DNA from: Klebsormidium nitens
Lineage: Eukaryota > Streptophyta > Klebsormidiophyceae > Klebsormidiales > Klebsormidiaceae
NCBI GenBank assembly: GCA_000708835.1
Contig: DF237126.1
Location: 97,352 to 161,351 of the forward strand
Reading direction: 5' to 3'
Length of the DNA stretch: 64,000 nt
Every line of letters starts with the position of its first letter. Positions within the stretch are counted from its first letter, which is position 1. The notes beneath the pieces are model-generated. The model ran no database searches and was not told the DNA's origin. It worked only from the letters and a program-made list of their open reading frames with translations. Positions 1 to 12,800 of this stretch are shown here, piece by piece. The position numbers and the translations under genes are program-made.

Positions 1-2555
1 AGCTCTATCTTTCCGAACCTCATTTTTCCTGACCATCGCATGTGGTAACCCAGGGATACAACACCCTAATCGATTCTATCAACGGACCCAAACTGGCTTC
101 ATTGCCTATTGTGGACGTCTCTTTTCTTATGCCTGAGTTTTGATCCTTGTACAGCGGGAAGCGCTGGGCCCGTTCGATTTCGCCTTCCACAGTGCATTGC
201 CGTACTACATTTTGATGGGGAGTATTGTGTACGCTTTATTAGGCTAGGGTCTTCAAACAACAAATTGATGGCACTGCCTATCAATGTGAAACTTCTGTAT
301 GATTCAAAAGCCGGATGCTTTGAACTTGACAGACCCAAGATCCGGTAGGTCGAGTAGAGATTGTTTTACACATGGTGACGCTTGCTGATGTCAGGAGTGG
401 CGCCGTAGTAAAGCAGGTATATATGCAGACGTCGATCGAAGCCACTGCGCTTTATGGTCAAGTCGATGTCGAACTGATACCGGCGAGGGCAAACTAGCAT
501 GAGCACCAGATCGAGGAGGCGATGACATGTCAGACAGTATTATAGAACCGCAGGCTGGCTCGCATTCTTATCATGGAAGCTGGATTGCAACATGACTCTG
601 AAAGTATCTGCTTGTTTGTATTTCGTATCCCCTCATGTGGAGGATCAAAACGACGGTCGAAACCTACCGTAAGATTCAGCCGGTGGATCTCACAAGATGC
701 CGCAAAGATGATCCAGACCGCCGACCAGGCTGCATCAACTGATGGCCCCCTGATGACTATCGCTATATACATCCCTTGCTTACAAATTCTCGCTTATCCA
801 AGCCAGCCTATTCAATTGTAGGCCCGACATCGTAGCTCGTGGCTCACTCATCCAATGCTGCATGAGCACTCCATCATAATATTACCGATCGCGGTAAATT
901 TAGAGTGAGACGGATGCACATCAACTTCGCTACTGAGACACTAGCAAAACGGGCTAGCCGTTGCTATCATGGTGCATGTTGTCTGTATATGCACGCTTAC
1001 AATGATCGACGCGCTCAACAAACTCCTGATCGGAAACAGCCCATGCCAGATCCAATTAAGTGACAGCAACGACATTTTTAATTAGACGGAAATTGTATGC
1101 CATGCATGACCACTGCATGCAGTATGTACGTAGCTGGCATGTATGCATCATCATGTGAGCGGAGCTTTGGAATAGCGGGGCGCTGGGGCGCGCTCTCTGG
1201 CTCTCTAGTAATGGTAGGCTTTTGGATTGACTAAAATAGACCGGCCCGGGCACAGCTGCAACATTGACACCTAAGTTCAACAATGAGCCTTCAGGAAGTC
1301 CACTGAGGTAGTGCCTGTAGTGCGCCGCACCGTGCGCATGACTCAGGCTGCACTGCCACGCAGCGAGCCGCGCGGCCGACCGGCTGGCCGGCGCCGCGCG
1401 CGGGTCATGACGCGCGGGCGGAGGTTTGAGCAAAACCGCGCGCTGACCTCATCAAAGTCAAAGGCAAAGGAAAAGTCAACCGGTTGCGTGACTGAGAGCT
1501 TTTGATTGGTGGACACCAGAGCCACGTGATCAGAGACGCATGAAAGCTTTGACCGACATGGTAATGTCCCGAAACATACGCGTCGAATTGTTCTCTGCAG
1601 CGTTCCCAGTTATTGGATGGTCGACGGAGGAGGTGTTGGCAACGACGGGACTCAGATTCGTAACCGACAAGACGACAGTTAAAAGTTGCGAGCATCAACG
1701 GATGGTGCACAATTGAGCCTTGGACGCAGCACTAGGACTAGCGGTTTGGTGGCGCCCTGCATGGAAGATTCCAGCAGAGCCTGTTAGAATGTCGGCAAGT
1801 AGGTAGGGCACAGGAGAGACAGAAGAGTTGTTGACTGGGCATGGGGCGAGATCGCGAGATCTGCATCATGTCCATCTGGCACCACCAATTGAACCGTGTT
1901 GAGAGTGATCTCGGTCATCGACATGATCACAGGCAAACCCCCATTGGGGACGAAAGTCCGCAGCACTGTCTCGTCTAGCGCCGCTGCTTGTCACGCACCA
2001 GTTGCGTAGTACAAGGGGGCTACACCAAGCAGCTGCTCTGCCCAATTGTCGCGTAGAAGTCTGGCCAGGCAGATCCAAATGACTTTGACTGCCAACAAGT
2101 GATCTGCCTTAAGGTCTCTGCTTCAGGACTCAGAAGCTTTAACATAAGCAGAAGGCCAAGTGACGGTGACCAATCTTCAAAGACAAACTTTGCACGCTAG
2201 TACACCCACCACGTACTGACTTGCACTGCAATTGCCATAGCACAAATCACGCTCCTGAGAGCCACTCCGCTCGCGAGCAACAGTCTCAGTGCAATAGTCA
2301 GTAAGAAAGATTTGAGTCTTAAGCATACTGACTGATCAGCTGAGAACAGCCATCTACCTGAGCGGTAGCATCGCCGCAGTTGATCTTGGATCTCTATAGC
2401 AGACTTCTTCTAGATCTGCAGGTCTGGCTCTTCTAGTGCCTGACCAGTCAAGAGTCAAAGCCAGTCGAACAATCTGATCAGCCCGCACTAGAGGATGCAA
2501 AGGAGTGTCCTTCTGATTGATCCAGTCCAGGCAGTTCAGAAGCAGAGAGTCCAAG
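1..2555. other. No gene recognised (left edge)
   Basis: I see no open frame with recognisable protein sequence or a consistent set of splice sites on either strand. The frames present are short and overlap on opposite strands, as chance frames do. The stretch just before 2556 is presumably the 5' flank of the EamA transporter gene. A gene lying mostly to the left of the window could have exons here that I cannot recognise. Confidence 0.5.
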
Positions 2556-5500
2556 ATGATTGGCTCAAGTCTAGCTCGTGTTAAGGTTTCTTCTATCGCA
2601 TTTGCAACTCCTCAGCAGCAGGGAGCAAAAAGATCCCAATCAGCGGTGCGTCAAGCACCCTACTCTGCAGTACAGTCTGGGAAGTCAGGCGCTCAGCAAT
2701 TGACAACTGTAACTTTGAACAGTGACCCTCATTTGCGGAGCTTCAGGCACCAGATTATCCCAGCGGTGCAGAAGGTGCAATTCGTTGTCAGTGTTGAAAG
2801 AAGGAAGCCGGCCTTGGTTCAGTCGATTCAAACGGCCAGTCCTAGCCTGGCACCTCCTTCACCAAGAGGCTTCAGAAAGAGGGCGGTGGAGTATCCAGTT
2901 AGCACTGAGGAGTCTCCAGTGAGGAGGAGAGCTGCTGAGAGATCAAGGCCGGTTCACACACGGGGTACCGCACAGGTAGACGCTGATCCAAAGTTCATGC
3001 CTTCACGTTTCCAGATCATACTGCATCGAGAGACATGCTTTTTATGCGTTGTGATCTCGTAGAAACTAGCATCTTAGACTTGGTCTCGTGTCTGAGAAGT
3101 CTTTCCGTTTTCCTTGTAGAGCAGATTTTGAGTGCTTTGAGAAAGTTCTGAGTGCTTGAGCCTTAGTAATCTTTAAGTTCCTGGGCAATTGCTGCATAGA
3201 GCAAGTAGATTGAATGCTCACACGAGCGTGAGGAACATTGCATCATATCTTGAGTACCACTCTCCTTGAATTCTGATCTTTCTTGTTGAACACGAGGAGC
3301 TTCCTCCTTGCATGAAGCACTATGTTTGGTGTTGAGGAGAGATCTACAACCTTGCTCGTTGTGCAGGTGGCATTTCCACCTCTTTCGAGCGAAGAAGATG
3401 TTTGGAGGCAACTGGAAGCGTCGTCAACCAGCCTCGGGTCTTCATCAACCGATCTGAAGTCTGTGGAGGCAGTCATTTTGTCAACTTTCCAGGAATCAAT
3501 CGCAGCTCTTCGATCCCCAGCCACAACGAGCACCCTCCTCCTTCACCTTCTCGCAGCACTCTACGGATCGAACACTGTCGTCGCCAAGCTCATAGACTCC
3601 TCAGCCGCAGACTTGCCCCCCAGTCTGACAACCTTGGCTAGATACGTCATCACGACGCTGCCCTTTGTACCTGCTCTCTGGGGAGCTCTCCGCTCAAAGG
3701 AAGATGGTCTCTTCTTGGGGGGGTGTGAGCTGGGCCTGCAGGCCTTCCTTGGCATCCTGTGTGGATCAGCAGCTGCAAAGTCAGCGACAGCCAGCAACGC
3801 GTCGATGCTGTTCACGTTCACGGTATGTGGCACATGCAATCGTTCAGCTTGATTGAGTCCTTGTAATCTACCTCTTATCTTATACTTGTATCAGCCTCTG
3901 CTGTAGCCTCTTGCCTGACTGGTCCTGCCGGATCTTGCTTTTCATGATGGGTTGCTTGGCTCGCTTTTAGGATTATCCCCCTCCTCTTCAATCAGACAGC
4001 AACGCTGCTCACCCCTGGTACGTCAGGAAGTGTAAAGATTGTCTGCTTTGGATCTGAGCCCGAACAAACGTCTCAATCTGAGGAGATTTCTGCCGTACTT
4101 TTGCACCGGTAGCCTTGCAATGAGTTCCTCTTCGGGAGGGAGTGCTGTCAATGATGTTGGTCACTCCGCAAAAAGAGATGATTTGTTTTTCCCAACCCTG
4201 TACCGCACAGCCTTTCGGTGCCCTAGTTTAGGCCCTTCTCGTCCTGTCTCTTGCAAACAGGACATGAAAACCGGCGTTCTCCGTGCAGACATATTTGCCT
4301 CGCAGAGGACCCATCTCACCTGCCGACCTTTGTTTGTTACGTATGCAGATCATCGTCATGCCAATGATGGAGATCTTTGCGGGCAGATCGGTGAGCAAGC
4401 TGACCTGGGGCGCAACTCTGGCGGCCATATCGGCTATGGGGCTGCTCGAGTGGGAGGGGGCCCACGTCCATGACGCTCTGGCCCCTCACGCAGGCGACAT
4501 GTGGCCGCTTATCGGGTGCGCTTTGTCAGCCGCACAAATCTTCCGTTCTGAGAGTCTCTCGGCGAAGTTCGACCCACTGCACTTGACTGCGGTCCAGGTG
4601 AGCGCACAGAAAAGATGCTTGTCGACTCAAAGAGCACGCTGTTTACGTTTTCAAGGGAATCTCTAAAAAGAGCGTCACAATCGAATTCTGCTCTGCTCTA
4701 ATCAAGCAAGCTTTACGTCTTCTTGCACTTCCTTTCTGATGTTGTAGATTCTGTTTCGCTTCTTCCTTTTCCTCCCCCGTTCCGAGCTTTGCAGGAATGC
4801 TGTACGTCCGTTCTACCTGACTGAAAACTTCGTGCCAGCCGTTGCCTTCTTTTCGCTTTCAAAGGTCATGACTTGCTGACCCCAATTTGCGTTCGCTCTC
4901 AGCTGGGCGTTCTGACCCTCCTCTCCGCCGGTTGGGAGGCCTTCACCCTGATCAGCGGCGGTACGCACCTCGACGCCCTACAAGGTCAGCTGGAGGACCT
5001 TCCTTGGGGGCTGCTCTTGTACAGCGGCCTCGTCTGTGCTGGTGAGCCACGTGAAAGATTCTTCGCATACTCTGAGCTTGCCTCGAGGAGAAAATGTACT
5101 TTCTGTTCTTATGATTCTGTTTCAAATACGTACTTTGTAGGCTTCTGATCGTTTCGGCGTGCTCTGACACCATGGCTGCTCGCTCGGCGGACCCCTCTGC
5201 AACGAAGAAGCGAAATTTCCACAAGTTTCTTGACTGTACACAACGCTCGATGCTGGTCTGCTCCTGCGCGCCAAGTCTAAGTACGTGGGAAAATAGCTCG
5301 TTCTACAGCTTGAGCGTGGTCAAAAGACTTGTATAATGGCTCATCCGTTACTGTTCCTGACGCTCCTTTCCGCCCGTTCCGTCCTTGTCCAGGCCTCTGC
5401 CAGTGGGCGGAGCTCAAGGGCCTGCGCCACGTGCACGCCTCCACCGCGACGCTCATCTACACCACCATCCCCGTCTGGGGCGCTTTTCTCTCCTTCCTCG

Positions 5501-6270
5501 TTCGCGGCGAGCCGCCGGGCAACGCCACCACCCTGGGGGCCGCCCTCCTGGTCAGCCTCGCCGTCGGCGGCCAGGCGTTCCGCGGAGCCGCGGCCGCGTT
5601 CGGCGCCGTCCGGGGTTTGGAGGGTTTGGAGGCGGCCGAGACAGGCATGGCCTTTTTGCCCAAGCTGGAGCTGGCCGCCCCGAAGGCGAACTCGGAGGCG
5701 CTCCCCGCCGCGCTTCTCTCGACGCAGCTCAAGCTGCCGTTCTACGCGGCGGAGGCGCAGCGCGTCATGGCTGAGACGAAGCTCCGCCTCGCGGCGGCCA
5801 AGTCGTCGCTCGAGTCGTGGAGCGGTAGCCTGATCGGAGGGCTTACGGGGCCTAACTCGGAGGAGCTCAACGGCAGTCAAAACAACCCCTCCACGGCGGT
5901 GTCAACCTTGAACCCCGTTCCAGATGCTGCTGCGCTCGCGCACCGCACCGCCGAAGCTTCTCACGCCTATCCGATCCACCCCGGCGTCGAAGCGCCCTCC
6001 TCGCACCTAGTCGGGACCGCTGATGCGGCCATCCACGCAGGAGGAACGCTGGCCAAGTCTTTCGTGGACAAGGCAGAAGCGCTGGGAGCGGTTCTTACTT
6101 CGGGAAGTGTACAGATTACGGACTTCGCAAACGAGGGCCTTCGGACGGCAGCGTCCGCAGAGCAAAACCTGGCTCAGTCGTGGATCACAGCAGTGGAGCC
6201 GCCACTCAGCTGGATCGGACACGTGGCCGCGCTGGATGTGGCCACGTGGTGCCATCTCCTGCGCCACTGA
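2556..6270 (+). CDS. EamA/DMT-family transporter, probably plastid envelope
   Basis: Five exons fit in phase: 2556-2975, 3367-3822, 4349-4597, 4903-5041 and 5393-6270, giving 713 residues. Residues 1-140 are rich in Ser, Arg and Gln, start MIGSSLARVKVSSIAFATP and look like a chloroplast transit region. From about residue 197 to 483 there are repeated hydrophobic segments with EamA features: LLLHLLAALYGSNTVVAK, then IIVMPMMEIFAGR, LGVLTLLSAGWEAF, and finally HASTATLIYTTIPVWGAFLS. This resembles the plant plastid EamA/WAT1-like proteins; the family moves small metabolites, and the substrate here is unknown. About 230 further residues follow the last membrane segment. They are Ala- and Ser-rich, look amphipathic, and I do not recognise them in this family. 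The last exon is more GC-rich than the rest. All five exons carry GT-AG junctions with matching phase. The start is the first ATG in the exon-1 frame after the upstream non-ATG codons. Confidence 0.8.
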
Positions 6271-7543
6271 ACTCCCCTCCTTCGGAGCCCCTGATTGTGA
6301 GAAGCTTGCCCTATAAAATAAGAGGACGAGATCAGCCGCATAAACAAAAACTTTCGTTGAGTCCAGGATCAATAGATTTGCGAGGTCAAAAAGGCACGCG
6401 CTTGACATAGGAGCAGCCAAAGCTGTGTGTGGTGGGTCAAAACGTAGTCTGCGTTTGATGTGTGGGGCGATGAGGCAGACACATTGTCTGGAAAGCTGTA
6501 AATAATATTTAAGCCGCTGTAATAGTCAGACACATTGTCTGCGTAGGACGTGGATGTAACTTGAGCAGTAGGGCAGCCACATAGCTGGTTCGAATGATTG
6601 ATCGCTTGTTGATAGGCCCTTCGGCGGTGAGGGGAGAGTCTTCGAGGCCTGCATAAGTTGAGCTTAAAGCTAAATTTGACATTGCAAAGACGATGAGATT
6701 TCTTAGATGTAGCAGTTTTCTACTTCACGCGCCCAATCCACGTGTGGCGCAGGGATAAGGCAAAGTCGATTCGATTGAGGGTGATCTGAAAAAGTTCGAA
6801 AGCTAGCTACAGATCTGTGAAACACTATTCTAACCGTCACCCCTCATGCTCCAACTTATTCCTGAGATGTCCTGGTATGGAGCTTGACCTGACCTTACCA
6901 CATGGCAGAAGTGACTCAATCATACATGCTGCATGTCAAGGCGCCTTCGATCAACCTACACCTTGTATACAGGCGGCATCATACGGACACGCCTGTCATC
7001 AGTGCACGAATGATGAAAGGGTGTTCAAATGTGGTCTTATAATGCAATGCGTACGCGCGCACTGCTCAACTTGGCATGGATATGTAACCACTTCGCTATA
7101 CAATGATGGTCTCAGTTTCTTCAAACACGCCATAATCATTCAAATAAGTGGATTTGATTGTACGTTTATGTATGAAAAGAGAGAGCTGTATGCCACAGCA
7201 ACAATTACACGGCTAGATCTACTGCAGATGATCTAGATATTCTGTCAAATTGCCATTGAGATCAACGATCGCGCCTATAACAACGAATCATTGGGCATGC
7301 ATTAATTCAGCGGAAACTCGGAACCCATCAACGATTCTGGTCATTCTGCGGAAGAGTCCTGCTGGTAAGTACTACATATCAAGTCTCAAATACATAACCA
7401 GTTATCATGCTATCGAAGGTTGCATCTTATAACCTGCGTTCAATGTTCAAACCCTGGTTGCTGACAGTCAATGACATAGAACATTTTTGAGCTGAGTCAG
7501 CTCTGGAGCATCTCCATGGCATACTATTCCGCTTTGATCAATT
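6271..7543. other. Convergent intergenic region with a repeated palindrome
   Basis: This lies between the 3' ends of the EamA transporter (+) and the protease inhibitor (-). I find no coding exon. It holds two copies of a 15-base palindrome, CAGACacattGTCTG, at 6476-6490 and 6527-6541. The frame at 6817-7236 has no recognisable protein features. Confidence 0.5.
6476..6541. repeat. Two copies of a 15-bp palindrome
   Basis: CAGACacattGTCTG occurs at 6476-6490 and again, identically, at 6527-6541, start-to-start 51 bases. Each copy has two 5-base arms around the same 5-base centre. They lie about 200 bases past the stop codon of the EamA gene, so they could be in its 3' UTR or beyond it. Confidence 0.7.
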
Positions 7544-8599
7544 CTATCCCACCATTGGCGGCCTTACAACTTTGGCTTCCTTGTTTACATAGATGCGCAC
7601 ACGCAGAGGATTGTAATCCATGGTGACAATGGCATCCTCAGGCACAATGAAGATAGACAGCTTGTTAGGAGACTCTGTTTCAATAACGCTTTTAGCCTGC
7701 AACCCAGTGGCTCCCATAAGCTCCGGCCAGGAGGTCTTTGACATTGGTTCCCCCTGTTGAATGGCACCTGAAGAGAGATTGCAAAAGAACGAGACTACTT
7801 TCAGACCACGTCAGGGCAACTTCAAATGAGACATCATCGACGCCGTTGTAGCGTCCTTCTTTGCTGAATTCGACTTGCAAGCCTACAACACTTTGTATGT
7901 TCATGGGTCCCTGATAGGACCTACGAGCATCGAAGAATAAAACACCGAAAGCAACAGATATCCTGCTGATTGTGAGCTTGATAAACAGCTCAGGGGCTGG
8001 CTCACTAAAATTTTGGGCGCAGTATGAACAGTTCGTAGACTGAGTGAGCGGGGGCAGCTCGCATTCTGCCAATCCCAAGCCAAACAAGCCCCGATGTAGG
8101 CACGCTTCCCTAAGAAGCGTGACGATGCTGCTGGTTTCAAGGGTGTTGACAAGCAAAAACGCTCTCTAGTGCAGGTGTTGAGTTCGAATCACGCTCACCT
8201 TCTGTTTGGCCCTGATTCACCACGCTCTGGAGCTGCAGGATCAAAGGCAGAGTCTTTTCTCACTAAGTTGATTCTGGCAAATCCAGAGGAAATTACAGCC
8301 TTCTAGGGCAATAACAAGCATTATGAGCAGTCGCCTTTAAGCTTTGATGAGAGAGTGCGTGAAACGGGGGTTCTGAAAGGTATTGAGGCAGTAGATTATA
8401 CTGGCACAGGCACAACTGAGGCGTCAAACAACATTGCAATCAGCTCTAGAGCTTGCCGGTCAAGCTGGTTTGCTTTCACCACTGCACTTACCTTGGAATC
8501 GAACGAGTTGATAGTCGGTTTGCTCAGGGCTCCTGCACTCAAGTACAGCACAACCAGGAGAAGAAGAGGGATAGCTGCCCGTCTACAGCACGAGGACAT
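7544..8599 (-). CDS. Secreted potato inhibitor I family serine-protease inhibitor
   Basis: Two exons, 8492-8599 and 7544-7753, join in phase 0 across a 738-base GT-AG intron and give 105 residues. Residues 1-26 form a clear secretion signal, with basic CCRR then PLLLLVVLYLSAGALS. The mature part holds the family landmarks in order: SWPELMG (44-50), the helix QAKSVIETESP, the binding loop IVTMDYN (78-84), RVRIYV (87-92) and the C-terminal PPMVG. By alignment to barley CI-2, the scissile bond is Met81-Asp82. A P1 Met suggests action on subtilisin-, chymotrypsin- or elastase-like enzymes; that is inference. There is no cysteine in the mature chain, as in CI-2. The length is usual for a secreted member. 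An earlier AG at 7783 would put the second exon out of frame, so the AG just before the GEPMSK codons was chosen. Confidence 0.88.
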
Positions 8600-9820
8600 T
8601 GCGCCTGCACTTACTTTCAGGGCTGTCCTGCAATATGTAGCAACCTGGGTCCAAGGTCAAGATGGAGGAAACGTATTCCTGTCAAGATGCAGTCCCACAA
8701 GCGCAGACCGGCATGCACAATAATAGCGCTCAAGGTTCAGGCTTCCTAGCTCTGGCTGTACGTCTCTTGATCGATTGAGCTTGGAACCCTAATTTCTCCC
8801 CGTCGATCTGTTGTTCTACTTCCGACTATCTTGAGCCGTCAGATATGAATGAAATTGCGGCCTTCAAATCTATCGACGGCTTAGCAGTGAGCACTGAAGC
8901 TTTAACGGGCTCACAAACATCGACAGGCTCACGCTCTATCGTTCAGAGCTTTCTAGCCTCTAGAAGGAATGGACGGACGGAGCCATCCATCAACTTTGGA
9001 TGAAGCAGATACCGTATACCGATAATTAGATATTGAGAAGCAGGCCGCCAACTTCAAAGCTCGACGAGATTGAACAGTAGGGGAACAGTATAGCTTGACT
9101 CGACGCAAATTAAGATCCGACAGCGCATCAAATTCCGAAAAGAGGCCGGTCTTGGTTCTCACCACATCACGATTGAAGATCGACAAATGGTGTTGCGTCG
9201 ATGGTTAATACTTTTTTTTGCAGGAGACACAACAATCCGATCTTGTGCTGTGGCATGCGTATAGATCTTCCATGATTCCCATGATTTGCCTGATTCTTCG
9301 AATCCACACTGATCGGACATGTTCGAGTCCACATATGCTCATCTTGACCTCTTCTTAACGTCTTGTGTGTACGTGCCGCACTGATCCGATCATGGCTTGC
9401 TTAAGAGAAGCGACCATTGTCGAGTCTCATTCGATTCTCTTAGAGGATCAGAGCAGATTGGAGCATGCTTGGTCGCACATGAGCTTGCAGCACATGATTG
9501 ATTGAATGTGTTGATTGCTTCTGACTTTAAACTTAGCACATGCCGCTGCACCCTTTGAGCTTGCCCCTGCAAACGTTATTTCATAACCCAGATATGGTGT
9601 CATGGGGCATTCGTACCTTGCCATACGTCGTACGGCAATATGTGAAGTTGATCTGGAAACGAGAAAGAGGAGTGACTGCTTATGCTATCGTTGCTTCAGT
9701 GTCACAAATCATCTTCGAATCGTCTGATAACATCAAGACCTCATCAGGTACTAATCAGGGCTGAGTTTGCCTGCCCAACAAGGTTTTCTCGGGAAACAGC
9801 CCTCTTTTGGGCGGTCTTCC
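8600..9820. other. No gene recognised
   Basis: This is the space between the 5' end of the protease inhibitor and the 3' end of the NTPase-like gene, both on the minus strand. It should contain the inhibitor promoter. No frame has recognisable protein sequence. Confidence 0.5.
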
Positions 9821-12800
9821 TCAAACATACCGGTAGTCTCCCATCACAAAGTCCTTGGGCCCCAGACTCGGCTTCACGAGGTGCCGATAATACCGCCCGT
9901 TCATGAGCCTGAGCCCCGCATATGCAACTTTGTCCTGCAACGACAGTTTCACCAATTCGTCTCGTAACCAGGCCTCCATGAGCCCCTGGAAGGCCTTGGT
10001 GACCGGACGGATGTAAGGGGGATCCCTCTGCTGGTAGAGGACGCCCGCTGACATCAGAGCGCGCGCTACTTCGTCCTCGAGGAACTCGCTCGCGGCCAAA
10101 TTGACGTAGTTCACCTGGAGATGGGTGATATAGCTTCCTTAGTCGCTATTATGCGGATTCGTTTTTGCTGACCGGATCAGACGCCGTGTTCAGTTTAAGC
10201 AGAGCAACAAAAACAGGCCATCCAAACCGGCTCGGTAAACCGTCCTTCCGACCTTTCTAAAGAGAGACCGACCGGAGCAGACAGCGTATCGAAGCAGACC
10301 GCGGTGACAGGGCCCCCGTTAGTCTGAAAGAGCTCGAAAAAGTGGTGAAGCGACAGCGGCTGATTTCTGGATCTCGCCTCATGCTAGGAAGGTCGTCCAC
10401 TGTCTGGCTGCAATCTCCCCTGAAGAAATCTCCAACGAAAACTCGCACGAGCAATCAAGACCTACCTTGAACGAGAATATCTCCATGATTAAAAGACTTG
10501 AACCTGCCAAGAGACCATCTGGTTCGCCACCACATTCGAAGTGAAGCAGGCGTAGGCTTCATCGCTTGAATGCTTTTGAAGGGTACTCACGATTTGGAGC
10601 TGAATCTCTGGGATCCACTTTACAACTCTAAAATAATTATTGAAATCTTGAGACCCACTTCTTTATGTTGAGATTTAAGCTTTCTGGAACGGGCCCCTCG
10701 GCCCAAAGGAACAGACGCGTCAAGAAGCGAGGTAGAAAAAGAAGAGATTCAACGAAAAAGCCGGGTGGAGCGAAAGACGATCAAGCAAAAGGTAACTCTC
10801 GTAAGAAAGAAGAACGAAGAGTATCAAAAGGAAAACATGGCTCACCCCATAACGCGCTCGCTGCAGCGCCCGGAGGAAGTCGAGAACTTGGAGCGTCGCC
10901 CAGCGGACCCATCGCACGTCGTCCCATCGCCGAATAAGCCCCCGGGCCCAGCTGCGCCGCGCCGTCCACGCCTCCCGCCCCTTTTCCGCAACTCTGCGCA
11001 CCACGTCCCGCATCGCCGGTCTGAAACTCTCCCGCTCTAGTTCGTCCAGGTACTCGACCACGGTCCTGTCAAAATGCGACCCCTCATCGGATGAGTCCCT
11101 CACCGCTGACGTCAGCCCCGCCGCACGCTCGGCCCACAGCGAATGGAACTCCGCCAAGTGGCGCGCGTTCAGGCCCACCGCGTCGTTCAACCGGGCCCAC
11201 TGCGCGGGGGAAACCAACCGGGGCACCAAGTGCACCGAGGCCTCTACTGCCGTCCAGCCAAAGTACTCGGAGGGCTTCACCCGGGCTTCGAGGAACTTCT
11301 GCTCGGTGTCGAAGTCATTCGAATAGTGCCCGTCGGAAGTGGTCAGTATAACGGGCAGCGTTTTGGCGCGCTCCGTCAACTGCAAGATTAACTGGTCGTG
11401 GAATTGCGCGCCGGACACCACGTGGCGTAACCGTTTCCGGCGGCTGTGCCCGAGCCCCGGCGCCTGCCGCAGCAACTCGATCCCGTGAATAACTAGTTTG
11501 GGCTCAAATGTCCCCGCCTCCGCAGCCGCTGACAGCAGATCTATCATTAACACGCTCCATGCGGTTGCCGCGTCCGCCGCCCCCCGCCCCGGCCCCTGGC
11601 TCCGCCACTCCTCTTGCACCTCTAGTACTTGACGCGCCAAATGAAGCGCATTCAGCGCCAGCCCGATTTGGTTCGGCTCGTGGTACTGTTTCTTTGCCAC
11701 GGCGGGGACGTTAACCAGAGCTTCTAACCATAACCGCCCTGTGTTTGGGTCCGGTTCCCTCCGGAACTGCAACTTTTTGACCACCAACTCCGGTCCGCTG
11801 TCTGATGCGTCCTTTTTGTCCGGGTCCGTCACTTCGAAGATCTCATAAGTGCTCGCTAACTCAGCATAAGCTGGCCCCGCAACGCTCTTGAGCCGCCGGA
11901 AGCTCATAGAGCTGTCGGGGGAGCGGACGCTGCCGTCTGAAAGGTGGCGTTCGAGGGCGGCGTCCACGTGGCGCCTCCACGTGAGCGCCCAGAAGATGTC
12001 TTCCATCTTGATCTTGTTCCGCCGGATTCCTTCCTTCACAACGGAAAGAAGCCCGAGCTCAAGATTGGTGCGGAGAGCTCTCTGATATCGGGGCTGAAAA
12101 ACGGCAGGACCCGGGAAGCTTTCGGAGTCCGGGGACATCGACGCTCCGTCGACGGCGTGCTCTTTGCTACGGGGTTCCTCTGTCTGCGAAGAACTGCTTG
12201 ACAGGTGCGCCAGTCCTGCTCTTGAGGCACTGCTCTCGTTGGAGGGGCTCGACGCGGCTTCCGGGTAAAGTCGGTTGAGCCAGGGGGGAGAAGGGCTAGC
12301 GTCCGAGCGGGGGGTAAGGAGTGCAGCGTAGAGGTCAACATGCGCAACTGCATGTGGAGGACTGGCCCAGTCCTTCAACACCGCTGCAAGGAACGAATAC
12401 TCTGCTTTGAGAAGGCAGTTTCGGGTCACGAAAGCTTTTGAGGGACTGGTTGTTGCTAGAATTCTACGATGAGCGAAACGAAGGTCGTAACTTGGGGAAA
12501 ACCCGCAATGTTCACCGATGCTTTTCAGGAGTCAGAAGTACAGCCATGGGAAAAGGCCCTGAAATACCTTGACCTTATCGGGTGCAGACAATGAAAAGGG
12601 ACAGGGGCGCATGCCGCAGAACGGAAGTATCACAGAATAAGGGCAATTCATTTTCTGATTTGAATTACCTGAGTGTGACCAGGAGGCAACAACAAATATG
12701 GTCTCCCTGAACACCACCGATGAGATGCAGACATGACAAACCTTTCTAACATCTTTGGTCAGGCTGAACTGACATATGAATCCCAGAAAAGCCACCTTGA

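Noticed and set aside
2517-3062. 181-codon single-exon gene
   Set aside because: The frame is better read as exon 1 of the EamA gene: a transit-like N-terminus and an in-phase GT donor at 2976. The tail after the donor looks like intron.
5336-5880. Long alternative frames on both strands over the last EamA exon
   Set aside because: They are Arg/Ala/Pro-rich shadows of a GC-rich coding exon; only the +1 frame continues the membrane protein with matching splice phase.
8170-8200. tRNA-like T-arm (GAGTTCGAATCACGC)
   Set aside because: The flanking bases do not pair into a five-base T stem and there is no anticodon arm or A box at the right distance.
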